Positions 23,901 to 34,200 of a stretch of 64,000 nucleotides of DNA are shown piece after piece. The notes under the pieces are model-generated. The model was not told the origin of the DNA, searched no databases, and worked only from the letters and a program-made list of their open reading frames with translations. The DNA is from Anisodus tanguticus (taxonomy: Eukaryota > Streptophyta > Magnoliopsida > Solanales > Solanaceae). A program made the position numbers and the translations under genes. Location of the stretch: positions 57,034,653-57,098,652 of the forward strand of contig CM067543.1 of assembly GCA_034509755.1 (NCBI GenBank). Reading direction: 5' to 3'. Position 1 is the first letter of the stretch; each line of letters starts with the position of its first letter.

Positions 23901-26900
23901 GCACCACTATCCATCGGCCACCCACAATCTCTCTATAACACCACCTCCTTTCCCTCTCTACACCATTGATTGTTACCCCCAAGTCCCCTTCTGCCTTCCC
24001 TCTCGACTCAACTGCCTCACCCTCTCGGTACCACCCTCAACCCTAGCAGGCCAGCCCCTTTCTTCTTTGACCTATGAGTAGAGTGAGGTAGGGGCAGGGT
24101 GTAGGGGCATGTGTGCCTACTCTGTGCTATCTTTCTCTGTCCCCATTAAGGCCCGTTTGTCTCAAGAATTAGTCAGTTATATCAATTAATTTAGAACATG
24201 TGTTTTGTTTTCGAAAACAAAAAACATTTGTTGTTATTTTTCTTTGGCAAAAGCGACTGTCTTGTTAGTGGAAAACAAAAATCAGTGAAAAGGTTGTTCT
24301 CTAAAAAAAATCTTCCAACACACACAAACCAGTTCTTCCAAAACTAAGTTCAAACACATTATTTTCCCAACAAAACCGTATTCTAATCCTTAACGCCCCT
24401 TCATGGTTTTATAAAAATGGAGAAGATCTGTCAACTTCAAAATCACTAGAACCAATAGATTGAGTTGAAAGTTCCCATTATCAATTTGAACAAAAGTGTA
24501 ACATCACAATTTGAAGGTTCTTATGCAATCAGTTAATAGAGGAACAAAATTGAAGATAACATATGGCGAAGGGTAAAAATGGGCTTTTACCAGCAACCAA
24601 GACAAATAAAAAGAAGCAGTAGTTGTCCACAAGTTGAAGTGCATAAGTTACACCAAGAGAACACATTGTTGTTCAATTATTATCCCAGCTTAATAATGGA
24701 CATTTAATACAATGTAATTTACCATGTGGAAGCATGTAATTTCTATGCCTTCACTTGGCAAGCCATCTACGTCCTCACCGTCATCTGAAAAAGTGCAACA
24801 ACCTTTAGAAACTATTGAATTCTATTCGATATTATCCAGAACAAAGATTATGAACTACAAAAGATACATTACGGTCAAACAAACAAGCTTCATTCTAACA
24901 TACGATGACAGATCCAGATAAGAATACAAAAGAATTGATCAGGTGAAAGTCCAAAATTCAACAATGACTTGAAAACCAAAAATTCATAGGTATTAGCGCA
25001 CTTTGCATAGACTCTTCTTTTTAAGGATCGACATCACAAGTTTAAATCTCTACTGTCTTTCACACCATCTACGCCCCAAAAACAAACTGGGAAACCCCCA
25101 AATTAGTAGAAGAGAAAAAAGGACAGGCCACAAAGAAATCAAGCCTTGGACTATGGTCCTTCGAAATCTGAAGACCTAAATTTTAGCTGCAAGTAAATCC
25201 ATATTTCTCCACATTTGGTTGGTTCTGCATCGCATCCTGAAATACATTATTGTGCCACCTATACAGCATATAATGAACTACCTCAAGAAACACCTATAGG
25301 GTATTGTTGATCCAAGATAGGTTCTGAAGTCCTTTTCTAGATCATAAAATTCAAAGGCAAAACTTCACAAGTGACAAGAAATTATTATAATGTTAATGCA
25401 ATTGCAAATATCTCAGCTTGTATAAGAACAACAAAAACATAAATCCTCGTCTAAGTTAGACTGCAAAGCATTGTTACAAAGCGATACCAAATCAAAAGAG
25501 AATATGATGACCTAAGTTCTAAATAAACTAGGAATAATAGTTAAAAGAAAAGCTAATGAATCAGATTTAAATTTTAATAATCACTGTATGAACTGTTCTT
25601 TGAGCTACAGTAAAACATGTGAATTCTCCATGGGCGGCAACACTCTTTTTGTTCCCTGTATCAGATTTATCTTAGTATCACGCGGCTTAAGGTTAACATT
25701 AGCATCTAAATCACTAAAAAATAGTCCAAATTCGACCACTAAGAATAATAATCGTCATGAGTCCATGTTAAAGTTGCAACAGCAACTAACGACATCTGTG
25801 TAAAGTCGTGCTTCATCTTCGATCGGAATTTTACAACTAACGCACAATTAAGAGGGCAATGAATTTTGGGATTGATTTAGCCAAAAAAATTGTCTAGCAT
25901 TGATATAAATACATTTTGTTCTAATATTAACACATAAAAGGTCAGAACAGCTTCAGCAATACTACCTCCAGTCAGTTTTAATATTGCTTATAGTTTTGTC
26001 ACACCCATTAAGAAAACCATTTAATAGCATTAACTTTTTCTTTGATAAGGTAAGGTTTATTAAAAATGTACCAAGCTGGTACTAAACAGATGACCTGCAA
26101 CCTGCAGGGGATGGCCATGCAGTCAGTTACATCCTGCTTCCTAGTAAAGGGCAGCCCAGTGCACTATTCTCCCGCTATGCGCGGGGTCCGTGGAAGGGCC
26201 GGACTACAAGGGTCTATTGTACGCGGCCTTACCTCACATTTCTGCAAGAGCCTGTTTCCACGGCTTGAACCCATGACCTCCTGGTCACATGGGTCACATG
26301 GAGGTAACTTACCAGTTACTCCAAGGCTCCCCTTGGTACATCCTGCTTCCTAGCAAGTCAAGGAAATCCATATATTGATTATTGACTAATATTATCCAAC
26401 ATACAACTTCTTTTGATCCATACTCTTATGTGTGTATTACTATGTATTGCTTCATTTATTTTGTATCGTGATATCTTGTTGTCTTATTTTCCTTGAATTC
26501 CTGCATTGACTACATTTCTTTTGAGCCGAGGGTCTATCGGAAACAACCTCTCTACCCATAAAGGTGGAGGTAAGGTCTGCGTACATCCTACCATCCGCAG
26601 ACCCCACTTGTGGGATTACACTAGGTATGTTGTTGTTGTATACAACTTCTACTCCAAAAATACAAGTTATGGAGGCATTTATCTTTGATTCTAAATACAT
26701 GGATTTTCTGGCCCTCAAAACATGTCTTGTTCCTCATTAGCCAAATAGTCCAAAAAATACATATAGGAATTGTCCTCCAAATCCATTTGACTAAGTTACC
26801 GGTTATATCTCTTCAAATTACTCTTCATCTCTCCTAAGGCTTTTTAGATCATTTATTAGAGTAGGGGAAGATTTGGAAAGAAATAATAATGCCTTCTTGG

Positions 26901-29900
26901 TTTCCTAAAATGACCCTTAATTTGGACAACATTTGAAATGATAAAACAACATCTAAATTGGGTTGGAGGTAGTAACAATATTGACGCAGTAACACACAGC
27001 TTTATGAATACAAGAACATTACCTGTTCTAAATTCAAATATGTCATCCTCTGTGTAGCAACATCCTCCTCGCGCTGTGTAACAGAATCTGATAAAAAATA
27101 GCGAGATGGCATCAGAACATATAAAAGTTAAATCAAACTCTGATACATGCAAGGAAGACAACTGAAATAAAAGAACAACCAGACTTGAGAATCGAAGTTC
27201 TAGAGATTGTACCCACTATACACTAGATGCATGTGTATCTTGGCTAGAGCATAGGCTGCAGTGGGTAGGATAGCCTCAACTTCTCATCACTTACCTACAA
27301 AACAGGCATATAAAAATCAAATGGAAGGAAGAAGATTCTCTCTAGCATGTTTCCACAAACACAACAGAAATTCAAGTTTAGTTCAGACGTACAGCAGCCC
27401 ACCCCTCGACATTTGTGCTCTTTAAGATCTGAACAGGCCTGCAGAGAGAGATACATTTATTTAATGTACCACCAGAAAAAGGAAAAGATATCAAATGATA
27501 ACTACAAAACTCACTTACATATCAACAGGACAGAGTAGTAGACATTCATCTCCTCGTGTACTTCTAAAAACCCTCCTGATGACACATTCCAATGGGAAAT
27601 TGTTGGTAGAATCAACCTGTTGTTAACCCCTTTAGATAACTAAATTGACAGAGATAAAGAGAAAAATAACTACAGAATAAAATACACTAGCACATGAACT
27701 AATTGTGAAGTGACTGAGGAAGTTGCTCCGACAAGTCAAATGTAAGGAGATGATTTTGCATCTATAAAAAGTCGTCTTAGGTGGTTGCATACAGTGAATT
27801 AAAAGGTAACATACGTTGTTATGTGTCCACAAAAACTCTTTCAACTTCAGGAAATTAAAGTCAAGCACTGCCACACATGCTTTATGTCCTCCCTTTTGTA
27901 AGAAGCTACTAAATTCTGTAAGAAACTGAACCTGGACCTCAGAAGAGATGAGCTGTTTTAAATGTAATATTGTCCTCACTAGAGCACTCTGCTAAACCTT
28001 CCTCAGACTGAAAATGACCTGCCCAACCATCTTACTTTTCTTACTTCAAAAGAAAAGAAAAAAAAAAAAAAAAAGGAAGCAAGACAAAAAATAAAGAACT
28101 ATCTTTTGGCTTCCTGTCATCAGGTCTTTTCCCTCAGTGAACTCTTCATATTGACATAGAAATGTGTTCTTTTTTTCTCTATATTGTGTGCAATGTATTA
28201 CTTCTTGAAAAGGCCAGGATGCTAATTCCAGGATCCCCAAATTTATAAGTAAAAGACATGGGGAATAGAACTGAAAAAAAATCAACAAATTCTCCATGCT
28301 GATTTATAGGGGAATTGCACTTCTTGTACTCTAGTTTACATTATTTGTCTTCTAGACACCCTTTTAAATCACTCAAATCTCAATAATGGATAATCCACAT
28401 GTGAAATATTTTGCAGTTAAAACTGACTTCTGAGGAGGTTTATGTTTTGGTTAACAACTAGTAACTGATTATTTGCGAATCTGTTCTGTCCATGAATGAA
28501 CAATTTTATCGGATTGACAAATGCAAGGTAAGGTTGGTACAATAACCCCTTGTGGTTCGGCCCTTCCCCGGACCCCGCGCATAGCGGGAGCTTAGTGCAC
28601 CGGGCTGCACTTTTTTTGACAATTGTGGCCACTCATTCCCAAATACGGCCAATTACTTGCCACTCATTCTCCCAAGGTAGTAAGGCAATGTGAGTAATGC
28701 AAATTATCTTCAGTCATTCAGTACTTAATTTGCAAGTTTTAAGCTTCCATAATTTGGAATTTCATCCCAACTTAAAAGCATAAAAGAAGAGACTGCTCAC
28801 ACTACTAGCAGGTTTAACCTTTTCGCCACAGAACATAAACATATAGCACCATGTTTCAGATTTTGTCTGTATTATATACCGTGTCAAGTACTTCGGCCAT
28901 CTCCAAACATATTTTAAGTTATTTACACTTAACAATGTAAATAATTTGTTACTCCATCATTGCAATTCAACCTGCTCCAGCGATTATCCTTTCTCTTTTT
29001 CAAGTTACCTACCCATGTTAGTCATATATTATCCTAAAATATGCTTTTAAGTGACCTAATTGTGTACATAAATTGCATAAAACTATAAGGAACATAAACA
29101 TATAGCACCATTTCTACAGATTTCGTCCCTACCAGATACTCTGTCAAGTTCTTCGGCCATTTCCAAATAGATTTGAAGTTATATACACTAAACAATGTAA
29201 ATATATTTTACACTAATCTCTGGAATTCAACCTGCTCCAACAGGTTATCCTTCCTCTTTTCCAAGTTACCAACCCATATTTTCTGGTATAATCATCTGGT
29301 ATCCGGAACCTACTAGCCCGAGTCCCAGACTAACCCATATTCCCCACCGTATATAGCCCATTAAAGGGTGGAGGCTCCCTACAGGAATTTCTTTCCTCGA
29401 GCTCGAACCGAAGACGTCTCTAAGGGTGGAGCAATCTCATCTATCCCACCACAACCACCTTGTTGTTAGTTACCGACCCATGTTTGAAATTTGCTTTTAA
29501 GTGACCCAACTGACCATGAATAAAACTTAAACTCCATATATAATATAATGTTAATTAAAGTGTAGCAACTTAGCACTCAATCTACCTATTCCAGTTCAAA
29601 ATTTTAGCAGCTTAGCTACCTTTTCCAGTTCAAAAGTATAGCAGCTTAGCATACACATAAACATCAATATTAGCAGTAAAAAATAACTCATGTCAGTGGG
29701 CACATATTTACTTGAAATTTTGCTTCTAAGTGGCTGTTTGGCCATGAATATCTTTTACTGTTTTCCAGAGTTGAATTCCGGAAATCATGTTTGGCCATAA
29801 AATTCCGACCCTAATTTTCCGGAATTTGGAAAACACTAAAAAGTTGTTTTCACTTTTTCACTTCAAATCACTCACAAAAATTCAAAAACAACTCCAATTT

Positions 29901-31307
29901 GTATTCATGGTAAAACACAATTCCAATTTTCAAATACCATTTTTCACTTTGAAAATAAAAATTGCTTTTTTCAAATACTCACAATTTTCATAGCCAAATG
30001 GTCCCTTATAAGTGACCTGACTCTCGATGAATAAACTTCACATACACTATAATGTTAACTAAAGTGTAGCAGCTTAGCACCAGATCAACCTTTTCCAGTT
30101 CAAAAGTATAGCAGTTTAGCATACACATAAACATTAATATTAGCAGTCAAAAACAACTCATGTCAGTGCACATATTTACCTGAAATTTGCTTCTAATTGA
30201 CCCAACTGTCCGAGCATAAAACTTAAAACTCCACAGATACTATTATAATGTTAACTAAAGTGTAGCAGCTTAGCACCCTGTCTACTTTATCCAGCTAAAA
30301 AGTATAACAGCTTAGCATACACATAAACAATAATATTAGCAGTAAAAAATAACTCATATCAGTGCACATATTTATCTGAAATTTTGCTTCTAAGTGACCT
30401 GATTCTCAGTGCATAAAACTTAGGACCCATTGGCCATGAGAATTAATCACAGTTATCCAGAAATTTTTTTCACTTTATTTGAAAATCAGTGTTTGGTCAT
30501 GAAAATTTCAAATACAATTATTTGTAAAACACCTAAAAACCCTATTTTCACTTTTTTCACTTACAGTACGTTTCGTTGCAAAAACTATAACTAGACACAA
30601 CTTCATCTTCAGCTCCAACTTTAATAATTCCAAATAAAGTGAAAAATATTTGGTTTCTATGGCCGTAGGCTGTCTACGTAACACCCCTAGGGGTGAATCC
30701 TACTACACCGCGGGATGCTTTGTGCACCGGACTGCCCTTTTTTATTTGGTTTCTATGGCCAAACGCCTACTTAAACTCGACATATACTATAATACTAATT
30801 AAGGAGTAACAGCTTAACCACCTATCCACATTTTCCAGTTCAAAATAATTAGTAGCAATTAGCATACATATACATAAAACTATTAGTATCACTAAAAAAA
30901 CTCACAATTGTAGCAATACGCCTATTGGAAGCCATGAGAACTCTACCCTGCTCATCTAAAACAAATCCAGCTGGCGGTTTAGGTAACGGTAAAGGATGAT
31001 AACGTTCAGATGACTGTTGTAATCCTTTTTCTTCAACTTCAACATTTATTTCACTAACGTCGCCGTCAAAATTAGAAACATTTTTCTTTTTCTTTTTAGT
31101 ATTTGGAGATGCACGATTTTTCACTGGTCCAGTTTGTTGCTTAGCTGCAAAGCAAGATAATGATGAAAATCTAAATGTATTTTTTCTGTAATTATTGTTG
31201 AAATAAGAAGTTGGAATTGGAAATATAGGGGTAATTTGGGAATTGAGCGATAAAATTGCAGAGAGATTTGAAGGACATGAAAGAGAAGAAGAAGAAGAAG
31301 ACGACAT
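20908..31307 (-). CDS. Plastid-targeted DUF3727/DUF1292 protein (10 exons)
   Basis: The biochemical function is unknown. The family occurs in plants and is predicted to be in the chloroplast. Exons on the minus strand: 31307-30906, 27616-27519, 27438-27393, 27294-27213, 27087-27023, 24784-24723, 22461-22402, 22199-22167, 21097-21032, 20955-20908. The product is about 320 residues. A Ser-rich N-terminus resembles a transit peptide and is followed by a Lys run (KKKKK). A conserved core follows, with VIRRVFRST, LLLCPVD, GWAA, AAYALAKIHMHLVYSGFCYT and EDDIFEFRT. The C-terminus has MIYTPSDPLLFVA and an acidic end, as in the UPF0473/DUF1292 module. All junctions keep phase except exon 4, which is one base short near its 5' end (about 27281-27290). 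An alternative acceptor inside the exon, joined to a different exon 3 donor, could also keep the frame. I take it to be a functional gene with a probable assembly indel. The family name is from memory of the conserved motifs. Confidence 0.85.
22462..24722. other. Intron 6 of the DUF3727-type gene
   Basis: The intron contains one complete Stowaway-like MITE (23274-23514). A pyrimidine-rich segment around 23830-24080 gives a long Pro/Ser/Leu open frame by composition alone. No gene is supported. Confidence 0.5.
23274..23514. mobile_element. Stowaway-like MITE
   Basis: The termini are inverted: ctccctctgtttcaaaataa on the left and ttattttgaaacggagggac on the right, about 240 bp apart. A TA dinucleotide stands just outside the left end. 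There is no coding capacity. Confidence 0.8.
26148..26336 (-). mobile_element. tRNA-derived SINE with TSD
   Basis: Read on the minus strand it contains an internal promoter B-box-like ggttcaagcc, a ggtaaggccgcgtac segment, a ccccgcgcatagcgggag block and a T-rich end. It is flanked by direct repeats tacatcctgcttcctag plus two or three further bases (26128-26147 and 26337-26357, one mismatch). Two shorter relatives lie at 28521-28615 and 30665-30742. Confidence 0.85.
26412..26639 (+). mobile_element. LINE 3'-end fragment with 11-bp TSD
   Basis: The sequence matches the non-coding 3' region of the RTE-type LINE also seen at 47300-47533: a gagggtctatcggaaacaac segment, gtaaggtctgcgtaca and a TTG tail. 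It is flanked by atacaacttct at 26401-26411 and 26640-26650. It carries no coding part. Tobacco-type TS SINEs share this 3' end, so a SINE origin is possible, but the 5' part here resembles the LINE. Confidence 0.8.
28521..28615 (+). mobile_element. SINE 3' part
   Basis: The sequence runs from a ggtaaggttggtac-like start through ccccgcgcatagcgggag to gtgcaccgggctgc and a T-run, like the 3' half of the SINE at 26148-26336. A short direct repeat ttgacaa (28514-28520 and 28616-28622) may be its target-site duplication. Confidence 0.7.
28835..29530. repeat. Two ~265-bp tandem copies, second split by SINE
   Basis: Copy 1 (about 28835-29090) and copy 2 (about 29093-29280, resuming after 29466) share acataaacatatagcacca, ttcggccat(c/t)tccaaa and attcaacctgctcca in order. 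The second is interrupted by the SINE at 29281-29466. Confidence 0.75.
29281..29466 (-). mobile_element. Second tRNA-derived SINE family member
   Basis: Read on the minus strand it has gtggtgggatagatgagatt, a B-box-like ggttcgagctcg, and a tgggctatatacggtgggg segment. It is flanked by agttaccaacccatatt (to 29280) and agttaccgacccatgtt (about 29468-29484), an imperfect target-site duplication with two differences. The element differs in sequence from the SINE at 26148. Confidence 0.75.
29733..30006. mobile_element. hAT-like MITE with 8-bp TSD
   Basis: The left end reads gctgtttggccatgaa and the right end reads catagccaaatggtccctta, roughly inverted. The flanks are tctaagtg (29725-29732) and tataagtg (30007-30014), an 8-bp duplication with one mismatch, as expected for hAT elements. 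The interior is rich in gaaaaa/tttttc and has no coding capacity. Confidence 0.75.
30421..30771. mobile_element. hAT-like MITE hosting a SINE fragment
   Basis: The left end (ggacccattggccatgag) and right end (ctatggccaaacgcctac) are approximately inverted, as in the MITE at 29733. The element is interrupted at 30665-30742 by a SINE fragment with its own duplication. Confidence 0.7.
30665..30742 (+). mobile_element. SINE 3' fragment nested in MITE, 18-bp TSD
   Basis: A 78-bp segment with a cgcgggatgctttgtgcacc end and T-run is flanked by perfect 18-bp repeats tatttggtttctatggcc (30647-30664 and 30743-30760). It belongs to the SINE family at 26148 and 28521 but is diverged. Confidence 0.85.
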
Positions 31308-31570
31308 TTTTGTTTGATGATAACATTGGCTTAGATATTTTATAGGAGGTCTTGATATAATTGAACATTGTCAAATTTGCTCTCTTACTATTGGAAATTA
31401 ACCACTTTTGTCCTCCTACTTTTTTTTTTCTTTAACGATATATTTGTCATAATTTTTTTTTTTGCTATTATGAGTATTATTATTGCACTACCGGAAATTT
31501 AGTGCATGAGTTATTTTATAAATATTATTTTTATAACAAATATACGGAAAAGGGTCAACAATGCTTTTAG

Positions 31571-31743
31571 GGCTCGTTTGATTGGAAAATAAGTTATTCA
31601 TTCTTCACATATTATAATATTGAAATAACTGATTTCGGAATTAGTTATCTCAAAATTTTATTCCAGTCAAGCGTGAGATAATAAGGTACTAAAATTTTAT
31701 CCCGTAACTATTTTTGCTTATCCATCATATCTAACGAACCCTT
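31571..31743. mobile_element. Possible MITE upstream of the DUF3727-type gene
   Basis: The segment begins gggctcgtttgattgg and ends atctaacgaaccctta, ends that are roughly inverted and typical of short non-autonomous DNA elements. It lies about 260 bp upstream of the gene's start codon. Exact borders are not certain. Confidence 0.55.
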
Positions 31744-31792
31744 AATGTATTATAAGTGATTCAAAAAAATTCAAAACGGATAAAAAATGACT

Positions 31793-31931
31793 CAAAGTTA
31801 GAAATATTCTTCTTTTTCTTTTTAGTATTTAGAGATGTATGTTTTTTCACTGGTCCAGTTTGTTGTTTAGCTGCAATTAATGTTGAAATAAGAAGCATGG
31901 AATTGGAAATAGAGGGGTAATTTGGGGATTT
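31793..31931 (-). pseudogene. Duplicated fragment of DUF3727-type exon 1
   Basis: This stretch repeats the part of exon 1 at about 31071-31245. It shares the ttctttttctttttagtatt run, tttttcactggtccagtttg, ttagctgcaa and the ggggtaatttggg end. About 45 bp in the middle is deleted relative to exon 1, and substitutions are scattered, so it cannot be coding. It is a local duplication of the gene's own 5' end, lying about 490 bp upstream of the start codon. Confidence 0.8.
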
Positions 31932-32987
31932 CCGAAAATTTCAGAGAGTTTTTGTATGTATTTTAAAATTGTTTGTGAGAAAGTTATATTTTGACGGAAA
32001 ATAGTTTTGAATGACAAGTATATTTGCAATATTTTAAACATTTTAAAGCGATAAAAGCAATTTTTATTATATAAGACCCGAGGTCAACCGTATTTAACGG
32101 ATCTTAATACCGACGTGCCTAACACCTTCCCCGGGGACCATTTGAACCCTTACACGAACTTTGGTTTATTTAAAAAATTTCTTTTGATTGAAAAAATCCT
32201 TTAAAAATATGGGTTTCCTAGTTTTTCTTATAAATTAGGTGGTGACTCTAAAAAAATAAAATAATTTCAAGAGTCCACAAATTATTCAATAGCTTTTATT
32301 CCCCGCGTAAAAGTGAACTGTAATAGATGACGCGACTCCACTTGGATACAATTAGGTTCTAACCATAAGTGTCTCAATAATTTAAAATTGCTTTAATTGC
32401 TTATGTGTTTACTTGATCGCAATTATTATTGTCATGCGTATCATCTTTCGCCAAATGGCAATCACACACACATTTGCATCAGTGCATAAAGATGATTATG
32501 CGGATTCACAATCGTCCTCCAGTAAAAAATCAAAAAAAAACATCTTTGGAACTTGTTGAAGATTTAGTTGGTTCATTGTCATTCAACAGTTAACAACGGT
32601 TCCTCTCGGGCAGTTCACCTAGGTACACAAGTCATTTGATTAAGTCATCTAGTCAATGTAAGATAGAGTTAAGACAAATCCATACCTGATTAGTGCATAT
32701 TGACCCAGGAAGGCCTTTGACCATTTGAGACGTGTTTGAAGCCCATTAGAACACTACCTTCCGTAGTCGCGCGGTCTTTGCCCCGAGGATATGTTCATCC
32801 AACTATGTGATATGTGCGAACATATTTTGCACCATATGGGTTAAACCATTATCTGAGGGGGCGAGGCCTAACTGTGTGTAGTGTAGATGTCTATCAACCT
32901 CCATTTTGACATGGTCCTAAAAGCGTCAGATTTGCTGAAAATGTGGTGGTTCGACTTAGATGACAAACACAGTATAGAGGCTACATA

Positions 32988-34200
32988 TTGCCTAGGTCAT
33001 TTACCTTCCCGACCATGGCTGGTTGTAAAGCACTCATTGAGGTCTTAACCGAATACCGTGATAATGATAGGATGGTGTTTAGGTTCGGGCTTATAGAGAT
33101 GACCCCGATCTTGGAAGAGATCCAGGATTGCATAGACAGTAATGGAACATGTTTAAGAAGAAGAAAGGAAATCCATCACAACCTCTTAGCTCCAAACAAA
33201 CCAACTCCAACCGAAATCATGAAAATGTTATCCCTATCTCAAGCCTCTTGGATTTCTGGAGAAATAGTAGCCTTCCGGGATTTATACCAGCGTTTTGGGA
33301 AAAAAGAGGGATTTATAAATCATTCTCTAGAATTCCACACCTTCAAAGACTGGGATGCTATCCGACCCTTAGCCTTTGACATCTGTCTGTTGGGTACCAT
33401 GGTATTCCCTCAAAATGTCCACATTGCCATAAATACCTGAGTCATCTCATTCGCTCATGCCATATTTTACGGCATAACCAACAGTGGATAAATCAAATAC
33501 TTCGACATGGTCCCAATCATCCTTGCTGATATATACCGAGATTTGGATAGATGCAAAAACCAACATAGGTACTTTCAGGGGTGTAACTTGTTGCTACAAT
33601 GGTGGATTTTAAAATACGTCCGAAAATCTGTAGGACCCCAGTCTTGCCTACCGATAGCAGAAAAGATAACCTCAAAAATCATTTACTAGATTTTGTTAAC
33701 CGAATCAATAGGGAGTGGTCCTTTTCCTTTGCAAGTCTCAAGGAAAAGGATACACAGTGGAGTTTCGCCGACTTTATTTAAATATGACTTGTAGTCCAGG
33801 GCAGAAAATGCCCGTTCTTGCCACTTATGGGTATCCAAGGGGTCCACCCTTATACACCGGCCCGAGTCTTGAGACAGTTTGGGAGAAGGCAAGATGTGTC
33901 TCAAGTCGTAAGCATAGGTGATTATTTAGTGGATTATGAGAAAGATAAGATCCGAAATGCTAGAGAGTACATCCGAGAGTGAAACAACTATATCATATAT
34001 GAAACATGCAAAATTGTCGAGGACTGCGATGAGGATTATGAGGAGTGGTTGAAAGCAGACTTGTTGGGAACTGTTGTGCCAGGGATTAACCAATATCAAT
34101 GTGTCAGTGACAGAGAGTCCAAAGCCGAGATCAAGTCCAGACAGATTCAGAATCAAGCCGACGACATGGATGCTAGATACTTGGACAAGATAGGTTTGAC
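32988..34200 (+). pseudogene. ORF1 of Ogre/Tat-like element, broken
   Basis: The longest open part (32988-33440) starts with SFTFPTMAGCKALIEVLTEY and includes MTPILEEIQDCI and LLGTMVFPQN. Continuing frames contain VPIILADIYRDLDRC and LLLQWW. These motifs recur in a plant family of retroelement ORF1-like proteins, which I believe is the DUF7745 type. In-frame stops (for example just after 33437) and frameshifts disrupt it. Its biochemical role is unknown. Confidence 0.6.

Larger units (their letters stand above)
24785..27022. other. Intron 5 of the DUF3727-type gene
   Basis: This 2.2-kb intron holds a SINE (26148-26336) and a LINE 3'-end fragment (26412-26639), both with target-site duplications. 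The rest shows no recognisable element. Confidence 0.55.
29535..30880. repeat. ~200-bp tandem repeats, several copies
   Basis: Copies start near 29545, 30050, 30245 and (partial) 30790. Each has aatgttaactaaagtgtagc, agcttagcatacacataaac, and a tgaaatttgcttctaagtga end. Two hAT-like MITEs have inserted into the array at the end of a unit. Confidence 0.75.
27617..30905. other. Intron 1 of the DUF3727-type gene, nested repeats
   Basis: This 3.3-kb intron is made largely of two local tandem-repeat families (28835-29530 and 29535-30880). They are interrupted by two SINE-type insertions, two hAT-like MITEs and one SINE fragment nested inside a MITE, each listed separately. Confidence 0.7.

Noticed and set aside
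23764..24081. 105-codon Pro/Ser/Leu-rich plus-strand open frame
   Set aside because: It arises from a pyrimidine-rich intron tract. There is no domain, no conserved motif and no splice context on that strand.
33686..33904. Short open frames on the strand opposite to the Ogre-like ORF1
   Set aside because: They have no recognisable protein and lie opposite conserved ORF1 blocks.
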